DNA of 64,000 bases from Rhizomys pruinosus (GCA_009823505.1 VZQC01011939.1:4328327-4392326); one strand, 5' to 3'. Shown: positions 22,181-33,415, numbered from the stretch's first letter. The notes: generated from the sequence alone by a model not told the origin. Numbers and translations: made by a program.

Positions 22181-22526
22181 AAAGCGCTAATCCAACCAGT
22201 GTCAGGAGAGCTGGCTTTCCTGCCATGTTTTAAAATACCACAAAAGCACTCTGCAAGCATGTGGCTGACTGTGTGAAAGGCCTTTTCCCCAAGCTCTTTC
22301 TAGCAGGACAGCCAAGAGTGCCGGGCACTGGCCTGGAGGCCGCCTGGAGGGAAGACCACTTAAAGGCCTGGTAAAAGATCAAAGAGGAGTAATATATAAT
22401 CACCTGTTGTACACAGGAGATTTTTTATTTAACCCAGCTCGTCCGGAGTATAAAAACTCAAAAAGCCACAAGGAAGTGGCCTTGAGCCACCTCCCTTTGA
22501 GCCCGTGATAGACATGTAGTCGTCTT

Positions 22527-22660
22527 CACTTCCTAACTGGTGAGAGTCAATGACAAGCGAGGCCTGGGGCTGTGCTGGGCAGTTGCAGCTCAGTGACCTG
22601 ATTTTGCCTCTAACTCCATTCAGCTTGCTGGGAAAGGCCGTGCAACTTAGCAATGAAGAG
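22527..22660. repeat. Local duplicate, copy 1
   Basis: It begins 'CTTCCTAACTGG' and ends 'CCATTCAGCTTGCTGGGAAA' plus GGCCGTGCAACTTAG. Both ends recur in the same order at 23841-23972. The middle is more diverged. I could not assign a family. Confidence 0.75.
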
Positions 22661-23840
22661 GACAGAGCGTGACAGTAAGATGAACAGCCACGGGCTGGCT
22701 TCACTGCACGTCACAGGAGGAGGCGGCTGACGTGCTGGGACAGAGGATGGCCTTGTACACTTCTGTGCCCTGTGTGAAGGGTAACAGCAGCAGCAACCAT
22801 GGCTGCTACCTAAGTCCCTGTGGACTGAGGATTTACACACCTCTGGGAAGGAGGTCTGAGTCACCCAGATGTGCCTCTTCAAAATGTATGTGCTGCCTGA
22901 CAGCTTTGGGGCTGATGCAGAGCCACCGTGCCTCCTCTCCATCCCTGTTGGTCCAGGCTGTGAGAGTTAACTGTAGGCAGGTCCACACCTAGTCAGTCAG
23001 ATGGCGAAGGTACCAAGAGCCCTGATAACTCCTGAGGTAGTCTGGTGGGCATCTCAGAGTCTGGTGGGCCAGGTGGTGGGGAGGACAGGGAGGGTGAGTC
23101 CTGTGTCTCTGAGCCTCACATAGGAGAGGAAGTACAGCCTCAGCCACAGCAGCTTCCCACACTGACATCTAGGTTCCCCTGTCCCCAGGGCTGCGGGGGA
23201 ACATTCTTACCAGCATGGCTGTTTGCTGCGGAGAGTCTACACAGCCCTGCCCTGATTGTGGCCACATGCCCCACCCTGCCCATTGTCCCCAGATTTCTCC
23301 TTCAGTTTTTGGTTGTAATCCTCTATTGCCTGCCTTTTCTTCTTTGGTCCCCTTTTTCTACCTGTAAAAAGATCTTATTCCTTGTGAAATAGAACCATTT
23401 TAACAAGTGAAAAGGAACAAGTGGTTGTGTAGCCATTCGTTCATCCTCTCTGCTGAGGGGCCTGTAATTTGTTTTCCTTTGAGACAGAGTCCTTGGTAGC
23501 TGGCTAACTCCAACTCGCTGATTTTGTGGCAAGGCTGAACTTCTTGATCACTTGCACTTCCGCCTCCCTTTACGGCTGGGGTTGACACCCAGGCCTTTCC
23601 AAAGTGCTGCATCCCCAGCATTTAATCCTCTGAATTCAGCTTCTTTGCACTCTGTCTGCTGAGCTCTGAATGACTCGCTAGGGGTTCCTGCAGTTTCCAT
23701 AGCAACAGCACCAATAAATGTTGGGACCTGGGGAAGTCTACCCCTACTTCAGTGAAGGCTGATCATTAAGCCTTAAATATTTTATATCATTAGCATCTTA
23801 AATATTTTACAAAGAGAGTTTCTGTGGGACATTAGCTTCT
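22661..23840. other. Noncoding DNA between two local duplicates
   Basis: A C/T-rich patch lies at about 23290-23365. No gene or SINE is recognised. Confidence 0.45.
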
Positions 23841-23972
23841 CACTTCCTAACTGGAGAGTCAGCTGATTGAGCAGAGGGCCTGCGGGTCTCCACTGGTGCA
23901 CTGCACGGCTCAGTGACCCAGATTCAGGGCCTCCATTCAGCTTGCTGGGAAAGGCCGTGCAACTTAGGAAAC
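23841..23972. repeat. Local duplicate, copy 2
   Basis: Direct-orientation partner of 22527-22660, about 1.3 kb away. It shares 'CACTTCCTAACTGG', 'GGCTCAGTGACC' and 'CCATTCAGCTTGCTGGGAAA' plus GGCCGTGCAACTTAG. Confidence 0.75.
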
Positions 23973-25128
23973 TGTCTTCTAACCCTTGATGTGTATAGTC
24001 ACGTTTAATAAAATCACACCTTACAGCCTGGTCTTGCCTCCCTTGGCCATCAGTGCTGGGACAGGTGCTGTAGGGACAAGAACCATCAAATAATCTCTGA
24101 TTCAATCGCCCAGTTTGAGTGAGTGGAGCTGGCTTAGCTGTGCTGGTTTCCGCCAGCCTCCGACAGCAGCTCGAGGTCCATCGTGCTTCTCATGGCTTCT
24201 TCTGTGTCCCAAGACGATGGTTGGCAGTCCCACTAACCTCCTGCTTCTAGAAGTTCTAGCCTGGGAAATCAGACAGCCCTATTTATCAGAACTGTGCCTA
24301 AAATAAACCAGTACATTCAAAGGCCCACCTGAGGCTCTCCCTTGGGAGATGCACCCAGGCTGAGGGCAGGGGCTTGCGGTATCTATTTTAACTGCAGTCT
24401 CTTTTTCTGCTCATTTCCTCTTTCTGGGCCTGACTTAGAGGAAGATATTATTAGGTAGGAGATCTCCAGGTAAATCAGGGCTGAGAAGGCTGAAGGCAGT
24501 AGGAGACAGCGAGGAAAACAGGTGCCTCTGACGCTGTCCTCTTCACTGTGTAACGGCATCTTTAAATGGCAGAAAAACATTAACTCGCACCTCGCAGCGA
24601 AACCCAGGGTCATTTGTCACTTTCACTTGGAAGTTGATGTTATCAGAGAATGTCTTCCGACCAATTTCAGCGTCCTGAATTCCTCAGAATGGATGCGTGG
24701 AGGGTCGGGGTGGATTTGAGCATCCACAGAGCTGATTCCAGCCCACCTGGTTCTGGCTCCTTGGTCCTTAGCTATCCCAGTGCATGGCATCTCCTCCCAC
24801 CCTTCTGACTCGGGCCGCAGTCCTTCCCTATTCTTCTGGGTCCATACCTTCCTCCCTCACACAGATGAACCCCCTGAGCCTCATCAACCTTAGGACCGCC
24901 CTGCCCTCAGTTCTGCTGCCTCGCACAGCCCTGGGGGGCAAGGTCACTGGAGTTACTTTGGGTTTGTGGGATCTGTTTCCTCTTCCTAGTCATGGTCACA
25001 GAGATGACCATGGTCACAACCTCTCCAGAGGTAGTTACAATATCTCCATACACATTTACTAAGTAGTAACCCCCTCCCCCCCACCCCACAAAACAGGACC
25101 ATGATGCACTAAACATCATGTTCTAGGG
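23973..25128. other. Low-repeat noncoding DNA
   Basis: No supported gene or repeat. Conservation cannot be judged from one sequence. Confidence 0.45.
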
Positions 25129-25315
25129 CAGGTGTATGTACCTTCATTCTGTAGAGTGCTTGCCTAGCAAACGAATGAACCTGGGTTTGCTGCCCAGCAC
25201 CCACAAAACTCCAGGATGGGTTCATGATCTGTGATCATCATGGTTATTTCCTTGGCTATCCAAATTCAAGGCCAGCCTGAAAAAAAAAAAAAAAAAAAAA
25301 AAAACAAAAAAAGAA
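25129..25315 (+). repeat. ID/B4-like SINE with long A tail
   Basis: 'GTAGAGTGCTTGCCTAGCAA', 'GGTTTGCTGCCCAGCACCCA' and 'AATTCAAGGCCAGCCTG' end in a run of about 24 A (25280-25303) and a further A-rich patch. ID head plus B1-like tail is the B4 layout. Confidence 0.7.
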
Positions 25316-26624
25316 AATTTATATTCCTTGTCTGTATGAGATAGAAAAATCAAAGATGCTGGCACTGACAAATTGACCCAGACTCCTTCCCTGCCACAAC
25401 TGAGGGTATGACTTCTGCACCCCAGCCCTCAAGGTAGTGGCGGAAAAGGACAGCGTGAAACCCTAGAGGGCGAATGGTCCACAAGACTCCACCAAAATAA
25501 ATATGTATCCTCCTTTTCCAAGGACTGAAGGAATCCAGGCCAGTAAGCATCTGATCAACATAGAACTCAGTCACACAACAACCATGGCAAAATTCTTCCA
25601 CCTTCAAAACCTGGCCTTTATAAAAACAGAAGAAATACAGTGTTCTCTAAATTCCCAGATGAAACAAAGCTTACCAATGAAGTTTTGATCCACAAACCAG
25701 AGCAGCCCCAGTTTTTCTCTTAGCATTCAGATTTCTTAGATCTTTGATTTTCCTCGCAGGTGTGGAGACCCTGGGAGTTGTTGCAGGGGATAGAAAGTGA
25801 AGGCTTGGGCCACCAGTGGCCAGTGCGGTGTCCGTTCCTGCTGCTCCACTCCTCAGGGCTTGGCTCCTCTGAGACAGTGTGGCTTGTTCTTCACCCTCTT
25901 GGGGGTGGGTCCCAAGCAACCTCACCACAAGTGCACCGTACTCCTCACTGCCTGCTTTTTGCAGCCACGCCATAGCAAAGTGGGACGGGAATGGTAGGCT
26001 CACCTTATGTAACCTAGATCACTTGACGATTTTCAGTTGTCATGTATGCAAATTTTTATTTTTTGTTTCAGAAAAATGATTAGTCTGTGGAATGTGTCTT
26101 GATTCTTGGAAATTACATATTAATTCAAATAATTGCAAAGTTGACTGAAAGAGTTTCCTATCCTCCTCATGGGTTGTAGTCTACTGCCCACCCTCCTGCT
26201 CATGAAAGAAGAGAGTTTAAAAGCCTCAGCAAGCCTCTGTGGAGCTGTGCCCCTCCCCCCACTCAGGAGGACGCTCACCTAGGCCTGTGCTGCCCGAGAT
26301 AACTACCAATCACTTCTTGCCCATGGCGGGTGGGGGGGCGTACGCTGGGGGGCCGGCCACAGTGATGAGGGCAACCCCATACTCTGGGCCAAGCTCGTGC
26401 TGTCCTTTTTATGATTCCGAAGAGTAATTCCATGTAATCTGATAACTAATGTTTGTCGTGACACAAGGTAAAGATGTTATGTCTTGCCAGTTTACTCCTG
26501 AAAAAAATTTTGCAAATATGCATTATATTTTCCTAATTTTATCACACGAGAAAGATGCGCAGTGCAGAAATGTATGCAGTCACGGTCTCATCTGGCAACA
26601 ACGGGCTGCCGAGGCCTGTCTACA
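25316..26624. other. Low-repeat noncoding DNA
   Basis: Contains a G/C-rich patch at 26315-26360. No gene, SINE or LTR is recognised. Confidence 0.45.
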
Positions 26625-26790
26625 CTCAGCCTCATTCATTCATTCCCTCAGCAAACACACATGGGATGCCTGCTCTGTGCCAGCCAGTGTTCCAGCCAGT
26701 GGGCCAGGCAAGCCGGTGGAACAGGGGATGAAATGGATGAAATTCTTGACCTTGCCAGATTTACATGCTGGTCATGGGACAGGAGAGAGT
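26625..26790 (+). repeat. LINE2 (L2) 3' fragment
   Basis: 'CATTCATTCATTCCCTCAGC', 'GCCTGCTCTGTGCCAGCCAG', 'TGTTCCAGCCAGTGGG' and 'GATTTACATGCTGGTCATGG' follow the well-known L2 3' end ('ttcattcattcaacaa...tgtgccaggcactgttct'). It is an ancient mammalian LINE remnant. Confidence 0.75.
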
Positions 26791-27264
26791 GAAATCACAC
26801 AAGCAGAGCATGGTGGATTGTAGTAAGCAATCCCACACATGATGAATGGTGCAGAACAGAGGGTCTTGTTTTGTTTTTATTTTTTGAACAGGGTCTCCAC
26901 TGGCTGCCCGGCTTGCCTGGACAATCCTTAAAGACATGGGTTACCCTACCAGGTGGTTTCACTTAAATGAGGCCGGAGTGAGGGGAGGAGTTCCAAGCTT
27001 ATCTGGGGCATGAATTTCAAAGCAAAGGAACAGGGAAAGCAGCGGCTCCAGGCAGGCTCTGTTCGATGTGTTCAGAGCAAGGCAGGAGTGAGGTCTGAGA
27101 GGCTGTAGTAGCAGAGGACAGACAGTAAAGTCAGATGTTGGAACCACTCAGCTGGCCTTCAGGCAGTTGTGGTGGCTGCCTACAATCCCAGGGGGTGAGA
27201 TGCTGCGAGTTTGAGTTGACTTTAGTGGCTTCTCGGTCGATAAGTAGTGTGATAAGTTGATAAA

Positions 27265-27437
27265 TAGTGATGGAGTGGCAGGGCTGGTGGCTTACGCCTT
27301 TGATCCTAGCACCGTGGAGGCAGAGGCAGACAGAAAAAAAAAAAAAAAGAAGCCAGCCTGGTCTATACAGTGAGTTCCAGGACAGCTTGGGGCACTGGAG
27401 AGACCCTGTCTTCAAAAAGACCACAAAAAAAAAAAAA
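27265..27437 (+). repeat. B1 SINE interrupted by an A15 run
   Basis: The head 'GGCAGGGCTGGTGGCTTACG' and 'CAGAGGCAGACAG' are followed by 15 A (27334-27348), then 'AGCCAGCCTGGTCTATACAG' and a second A run at the 3' end. The 'GATCTTTGTGAGTTCAAGG' segment found in sibling copies is replaced by the A run. Confidence 0.85.
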
Positions 27438-28269
27438 TAGCGATGGGAGCGACACTGGGGAGGTAAAGTCAGCAGCATTTGCTGATAGGTGAGATGTAAA
27501 CTTTAAGAAAGCAAGCATAGAGCATAGCTCCCAGGCCTGGGCTTGAGTGAGGAAGGGATGAGGTCACAGACCAGAGCTGGAATGAGGCAGCAGGCCGGGG
27601 TGGGGCAGGGCATCAGGGGAGTTAGAACCGAGAAATGAAAGGTGCTGAGTTCACAGGCTGCCCCCTCCCCCAACCCCGTCCAGATGTGCAGCCTGCAGCT
27701 GCTCCTCTAGGAGTCCAGAGCAGAGCTCTGGGCTGGAGATGCAAATTTAGGAGATGCTGGCCTGTAGATGGGAAGGGTCACTGAGGAAGGAGTCCAGCAG
27801 GCCAGGGAGGAAAAGGTTTCAGGTTGGGGAGCACAATCCTCCAGCAGGGCGGCTATTGCACTCGGGAGCCTGGACTGGGAGCGGATGCCACCCTGAGCAG
27901 TGTGGAAAGCACCGTGGTGATGGCACAGTTTCTCTGGCCAGTGTCTGAGCAAAGCTGATGGGAAAAAGAATGAGATGGAAGGAGGAGATCAGAAACAGTC
28001 ACATAGAACCTGCCTGAAGTCGGACTGGGGAGGGACTAAGGGACCGGCCGAGACGAGCCTACTGAGTAACATCCTGTAATGGTTGCTTATAATAAGTAAT
28101 GAGTTCGCCTACGGGTGAGAATGACCGAGTGAGAAGGGAGGGGGCTTGTGCATGTTGCTTTTAGTCACTGACAGCCTAAAAAGGAAGGACAAGTGCCTCC
28201 CCACCAGCCCCCCTCCGCAGGGCTGTGAGGAACATCCTGAGGTGGGCGGCTGATTGCTCTTACATACTT
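27438..28269. other. Noncoding DNA
   Basis: No recognisable gene or repeat. Confidence 0.45.
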
Positions 28270-28465
28270 TATTGTTTTTATTTGTTTGGTCTTTTTTTGA
28301 GGCAGTCGGCATCTCCCTTAGCCCCAGCGGCAGGCCTTGTCCTGGAATTTCACTCTTGGTGAGACCAGGCTGGCACTGGAACTCGACAAACTGCGCCACC
28401 CTGGTCTCTTGCCGCCTCCCAGAGTGCTAGGATTAAACGGCGGGCGACCACCACGGGCCCCGCTT
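28270..28465 (-). repeat. B1 SINE with unusual substitutions
   Basis: Reverse B1: 'GGTCTTTTTTTGAGGCAGTC', 'GAGACCAGGCTGGCACTGGA', 'CTCCCAGAGTGCTAGGATTA' and a C/G-rich head. It has more CpG-creating differences than its neighbours (for example AACGGCGGGCGACC). Confidence 0.8.
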
Positions 28466-29389
28466 TTTTGATTTAATTTGTGTAAGTTTTCTATTTTGGG
28501 CTCCTTACATTCTTAATGACAGCTAGGAGAGAGTGCTAGGACACTTTATGTGTGATTGTCAAAGTAGTTAGTAGTAACAAGGATTTCCGCAGGTAGCTGA
28601 GAATGAATCTATTGGACAGAATCACTATGCCTGCACGTTTGCGCGTGTGCCGAGGTTACCTTTCTGTGAGTGTAAAGTAGACAACCATCAGAGTCCTGTA
28701 CTTTTTCTTTTGTAGTGTGACAGCTAAGTAAGAAGAGTTAAATTCAACCAGATTTGTAGTTTGGTCAATTGAATCTGACAGAACGGACCAGGGGCCTTGA
28801 TGGTACAAGCAGTAAAAGCATTGTGTTATTTTTTACTATTCAAGGACCGCCCCACCCTCCAGAACACTCTGGAAATGCGTGAAAGGCTAGTAAGCAGCGG
28901 TAGAAGAGAGAGGGTGGCAGGTGTGAATTCACCTTGGCTTTGCAAGGCATAGTCGACAATGTTTCATCACAGGCTCTACAAACCTGTCTCTGGCTGAAAA
29001 CGCAGCTCAGGACACACGCCGACAGGAGTAGTAGCCTGCCCTGCCCCCAAGGTCCGAAGCAACTAAAACCTTAAGATGCGCTGGAGAATCAAATGAGTCC
29101 TTTCTTGCTTTCCAGGAACTGATAGTGGGTCTAAACCTCCAGCTCAGCTAGCATCCTTGGTCATTATTTTTGAGTTCACGTGTTCCCCGTTCTTCAGCGG
29201 ACCAGCTGCGGCTTCCAGACTTCACTTCTGGCTTCTAGGCAACAGTTGCTTTCCGTCCCTTTGCTCTCGAAATGTTATCCTTGGTCTGATGTTGAAACAC
29301 ACAGCCTTCCTAGTCATCTTCGGTCGAAAACTGGGAAATGGTTACAGGCAAGTCTCATAGTCTGAAGTGTGACTAAGGCAAAGCTAAGC
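28466..29389. other. Unique DNA upstream of the CpG island
   Basis: No repeat is recognised. If the CpG island is a promoter, this would be its upstream flank. Confidence 0.45.
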
Positions 29390-29869
29390 GGATGACCCAG
29401 GAGCGAGTAGACAGCATGGCCGGTGATCGCGCCGAGAAGAAGTCATGGAGTACGCTACAGTCAGAACCGACCTTGCGGCTGTCTAGCGAGGACCTGTACG
29501 CGTCCAGTTCGTAGGATGAGGCCTCAGGTATGGAATAGTCGAGGTAGTGCGGTGGTGGGGGCCGGCAGGCCTGTGCGGCCGTACGGGTCCGGGCTGGGCG
29601 GGATGGAAAATGACCAGCGGCGTTTGTCCAAAATGTTGTGGACGCGGCAGGTAGTATGGCAGCCGTGTTTGGATCCGGGGGGGGGGGGACATTAGAATGC
29701 GGGCGGAGGGCGGAATCGGGCGGCAGGGTGCGTCGTCCAAGGGGCGGCGTATAGTCACTAGAAGCTCGCTACTCAGGACAGTCTGAATTAAGGCGCAGCA
29801 ACTAACCCAATGCACGGTCAAGCGCGCGCCACTAGCATCAGAGAAGCGCCGCCTTGAAGATGGCCAAGG
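29390..29869. promoter_or_regulatory. CpG island (possible promoter)
   Basis: CpG is strongly depleted elsewhere in the window but dense here: about a dozen in 29400-29515, and many more through GCGGCCGTACGGGTCC, GACGCGGCAGG and GGGCGGAGGGCGG to about 29850. This is the density expected of an unmethylated mammalian promoter. No TATA box was seen. It ends where the inverted repeat begins. It contains a G10 run (29680-29689). A decayed or duplicated island is an alternative. Confidence 0.55.
29416..29527 (+). other. Candidate first coding exon or pseudo-exon in the CpG island
   Basis: An ATG at 29416 has a strong Kozak context (A at -3, G at +4). It opens a 32-codon frame starting MAGDRAEKKSW and ending ...EDLYASSS at a TAG (29512-29514). 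Thirteen bases further on, CAG|GTATGG (exon end 29527) fits a splice donor. A first exon would need the TAG to be absent or the frame shifted, so this may be a broken exon, a sequencing error or chance. I do not recognise the peptide. Confidence 0.2.
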
Positions 29870-30291
29870 GGTGTGAATTATAAGATTCTCAGTGCTGGAG
29901 ACTTCCATGCCACACCCTTGAAAATGTGAAACAGTGACTCCATCTGATGTCTGCCCATCTCTTCCAGGAAGAGTTGGCTGTGTTGTTTCTACTGTGGGTT
30001 GAAGGATTTTCATGTACAGAGGACCACATCCAACTCGGCTGGAAGTCCAGCTTTGCCCCTGCTCTCAGTCTCAGCGGGGCTCTGCTGTCTCCCTGGTGCT
30101 CAGCGCATGCCGCCCTCTCCCAGCCGCTGCAGATGGAGGGGAAGAGAGAAGCACCTGCCCTAACATCCTCCCCAGTGTCGTTAACCTGGTCAGGGAAGGC
30201 TTAGTGACAGAAAGGTCTGGGCATATTTACAGGTTTTTTTTTTGTTTTGTTTTTTGTTTTTTTGGGTCTTTTCGAGACAGGGTCTCCCTGT
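29870..30291 (+). repeat. Inverted repeat, left arm (422 bp)
   Basis: It runs from GGTGTGAATTATAAGATTCT to 'ACAGGGTCTCCCTGT' and is the reverse complement of 30483-30904. The unique part looks identical and differences are confined to the T/A-rich B1 tail (T10-G-T4-G-T6 here, T6-G-T4-G-T4-G-T5 there). The last 60 bases are the 3' end of a reverse B1. Confidence 0.97.
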
Positions 30292-30482
30292 GAAGATAAA
30301 AAAATAATAAAAATACCCACACACAGACACACCCATATACACAATTTAAAAAAATATATATATATTGCCAGGCGTGGTGGCACACGCCTTTAATCCTAGC
30401 ACTCGGGAGGCAGAGGCAGGCGGATCTTTGTGAGTTCAAGGCCAGCCTGGTCTACAGAGTGAGTTCCAGGACAGCTGGGGCT
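30292..30482. other. Single-copy spacer of the inverted repeat
   Basis: Contains an A/T-rich stretch with TATATATATA (about 30355-30364) followed by most of a plus-strand B1. The right arm completes that B1. Confidence 0.9.
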
Positions 30483-30540
30483 ACAGGGAGACCCTGTCTC
30501 GAAAAGACCCAAAAAAACAAAAACAAAACAAAACAAAAAA
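30366..30540 (+). repeat. B1 SINE at the inverted-repeat centre
   Basis: Full B1 from GCCAGGCGTGGTGGCACACG to 'CTCGAAAAGACCC' and an A/CA tail. Its last 58 bases are mirrored at 30228-30291. It is very close to the truncated B1 at 22063. Confidence 0.95.
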
Positions 30541-30904
30541 CCTGTAAATATGCCCAGACCTTTCTGTCACTAAGCCTTCCCTGACCAGGTTAACGACACT
30601 GGGGAGGATGTTAGGGCAGGTGCTTCTCTCTTCCCCTCCATCTGCAGCGGCTGGGAGAGGGCGGCATGCGCTGAGCACCAGGGAGACAGCAGAGCCCCGC
30701 TGAGACTGAGAGCAGGGGCAAAGCTGGACTTCCAGCCGAGTTGGATGTGGTCCTCTGTACATGAAAATCCTTCAACCCACAGTAGAAACAACACAGCCAA
30801 CTCTTCCTGGAAGAGATGGGCAGACATCAGATGGAGTCACTGTTTCACATTTTCAAGGGTGTGGCATGGAAGTCTCCAGCACTGAGAATCTTATAATTCA
30901 CACC
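30483..30904 (-). repeat. Inverted repeat, right arm (422 bp)
   Basis: Mirror copy of 29870-30291. It ends at 'CTTATAATTCACACC', after which the flank differs completely from the CpG island that borders the left arm. Confidence 0.97.
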
Positions 30905-31959
30905 AGTGGAAGTGTGAAGGAGGTGGAGCATTGCAGGGACACAGCACCCCATGTGTGTCATCCGCTGCCTATGTAGACTCCCAGGCAGTACTCCATGACA
31001 GTGCTAAATTCTGTCCAGGCATCTCTGCTTCTTACACACATCATGAAGACTTGCATAGTGCACAGGCAGCTACAGCTGTCCCTACAAGTAGGAATTCTGT
31101 GTCACTTCCCTGTAGGGAAAGTGACAGGCTGGCACAGCCAGGAAGAGCAGAGCTAAGAAGGGGCTTTGCTACCCTCCAAGCTTTCCTTCTGCCTCACCCT
31201 GAGTAAGTTCCCAAGAGAGTCCTCTGAAGATGGCTCTCTCCTCTCCTGGTACATGTTGCTTCTTTCCGTCTCATCTTCTCTTCCAGTGGCTCAAAGAGAC
31301 ACTGGCAGTGCCAGGGAAGGGGTGGCTGGCTGCTGCCCTCCTTGTTGCTGGTCCTGGCTGCGACCTTTCTTCTTCCTCAAGAGGATCCATCTCAGAGTAT
31401 TCTCTCCACATCTGCTGCCCACAGCTTTCTCAACTCAGAGCCTTGCGAGTCTGGCCCGATGTGAGAGGCTGCTGCATCTCCTGGCTCCATGCTGGAGAGT
31501 CTGGAATCCATGCCAGGCTGCGACTCTGATGCTTTAGGATCCTCCCTAAAATGTCAGTTCTACAGGCTTCTCCGTCAGCCCTGGAAGGAAGTTGCACCTA
31601 GTTAGGAGGAGCAGCTCACTGCCTTTCTGTGATAGATTTGGAAGCCCTGTACGGAGCATGACCATGTGCTCTGTCCCCTGCCTGGGAATCTGTAGCTAGC
31701 TCTCTGCTCTTCTCTAAGAAAACCCAGTCCATCCCTCTCCTTGCTGCAATCCTGATGTTACTTAGTCCTGACTGGCACTCCGTGGGGCCCATTAGGGAAA
31801 GTTATTTCTCTGGCCTGAGTAGAACCCAGCATTCCAAGATATCCAACACCTAAAAGTTCATCCAGTTACCTGGCTGAGGGACCATCAAGAAGGGGGCACC
31901 ACTTCTAGGAAGGAAGATCCACTTTAACCCATGTTAAAGGGCCATGAAGAATAATTTTC
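30905..31959. other. Noncoding DNA
   Basis: No gene or repeat family is recognised. Plus-strand frames of 90-123 codons (31166-31537) overlap one another. Confidence 0.45.
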
Positions 31960-32420
31960 TGTTATATGAGATAATACACTGTCCCTTCCCCAAAGTCCCA
32001 CCCTCTGGTGAGGTCAGTGCCTGTCCTCGCACAGTCCTACTTTTCTTGGCTCCCTCTCTGACTCCGGACTCAGAAAGGCATCATTTTCCTCTTCTCTTCT
32101 CTTCTTTCTTTTGGATGCTGGACAGGGACAAAGTCTGCTTTCTCAGGTCCTGCGGACTTCTTTATTCCTTTCTAATGCTCCCTTCCCTGTCACATGGCAG
32201 CTTGTCCATCACGCAGAAGACCTTCATATTGGCTCAGCTCAAACAGCATGGCTTTCTCTCTTCTCCATCCTCCACCTCTAGACAGCTTCAGGGATTGAAA
32301 GCTTGCTTGCCCTGGGGTTTTCTTTAAATGCTAATAAAATTGTTTCATTTGAGTCTCTTCTTAAATTCCTATATTAATGAGACTAAGAACCCCCAGAGGA
32401 GACCCCACTTTCCCAGGTAA
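31960..32420 (+). mobile_element. ERV LTR 3' part
   Basis: 'TGCCCTGGGGTTTTCTTTAA', 'ATGCTAATAAAATTGTTTCA' and 'TTAATGAGACTAAGAACCCC' look like the R/U5 part of an LTR with its AATAAA signal. A related copy lies at 43640-43995. The 5' boundary is a guess. Confidence 0.55.
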
Positions 32421-32998
32421 CAACTCTGGTAAGACTCTCCCAAATTTCCAGGAACACTTCTGTGGACCTCTACTTGCAGGGCCATTTCTGAAGGCCTGTG
32501 GGGCTCCTGTGTGCTGAATCTTGGCTCCAAGACATCCACAGGTGATACTGCTCAAGACTTTTCAAGGAATACATGCCCTGTCTGTCTTCCAGTCAGAATC
32601 TTCACCACAGTGCTCCTGCACAGGAGGAACAGTGGCTAGCTAGTACAGGAAGTAAGTACTTGTGGTGATCCAGACCAGCCTGCAAAACCACATTAAGACA
32701 GCAGGAGCCACTGTCTCATCAGAGCAGATACTGGTGCATCCACAATCACCCTGTGGGGAGTGTAAGGCTCTGCTGTCAGGACCCAAGAGCAAAGGTCACC
32801 TCTCCTAGCAGGACAGTGGAAAACAGAGTCAGTGGGACTCTTGTAGTATGACTATTTCTTACAGGCATGACATAAACACTGGTCTTCAGAATACCTTGAC
32901 ACTGCTGTCACGGCAACAATATACACAGAAAGTGCAGTGATAGCTAGGCCTGTGGTAATCATAACAGAGCTGTTAACATGCCTTAGAAGGAAGGGAAA
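32421..32998. other. Noncoding DNA
   Basis: Nothing recognisable. Confidence 0.45.
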
Positions 32999-33215
32999 GG
33001 GCTGGAGAAATGACTCAGTGGTTAAGAGCACTGGCTGCTCTTGCAGAAGATCTGGGTTCAGTTCCCAGCATTCACATAGCAGCTACCAACCATCCATAAC
33101 TCCAGTTCCAGAGGATCCGACGCCTCTTCTGATCTCCTCGGGCATTGCATGGTACAGGTGCACTAACCTACACACAAGCAATACACTCATACATAAAAAT
33201 AAAAATAATAACTGA
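32999..33215 (+). repeat. B2 SINE
   Basis: Head 'GGGCTGGAGAAATGACTCAG', 'GGTTCAGTTCCCAGCATTCA', 'CATAACTCCAGTTCCAGAGG', tail AAAAATAAAAATAATA. It has a single 'AACTCCAGTTCCAG' block, unlike the two young copies. Confidence 0.93.
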
Positions 33216-33223
33216 GATATTTT

Positions 33224-33415
33224 TAACATATTTATTGAAGTTATGTGCATTTCATACATCATTTCTCAGTCCAATCTAGACTCATCTTGTCTTCCATGCC
33301 CCCCACCCAAGTTCATGCACCCTTCCATCCTGTATCTTTTTCTCATTCTTTTCAAAGTTTTTTCAAAGCAGAGGATTAAGTCCTTGGGGGAACTTTACTG
33401 AAATATTTTTAAAAA
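33224..33415 (-). mobile_element. L1 3' UTR-like fragment, antisense
   Basis: 'TATTGAAGTTATGTGCATTT' and 'CATACATCATTT' match the mirrored 3' end of the element at 51489, followed by a C-rich 'CCCCCCACCC' block comparable to the L1 polypurine tract in reverse. Older and shorter than the 51.5-kb copy. Confidence 0.5.

Noticed and set aside
29483..30013. 176-codon minus-strand frame through the CpG island
   Set aside because: It crosses the inverted-repeat boundary, so its N-terminal part is repeated at 30761. High GC reduces stop codons. No domain.
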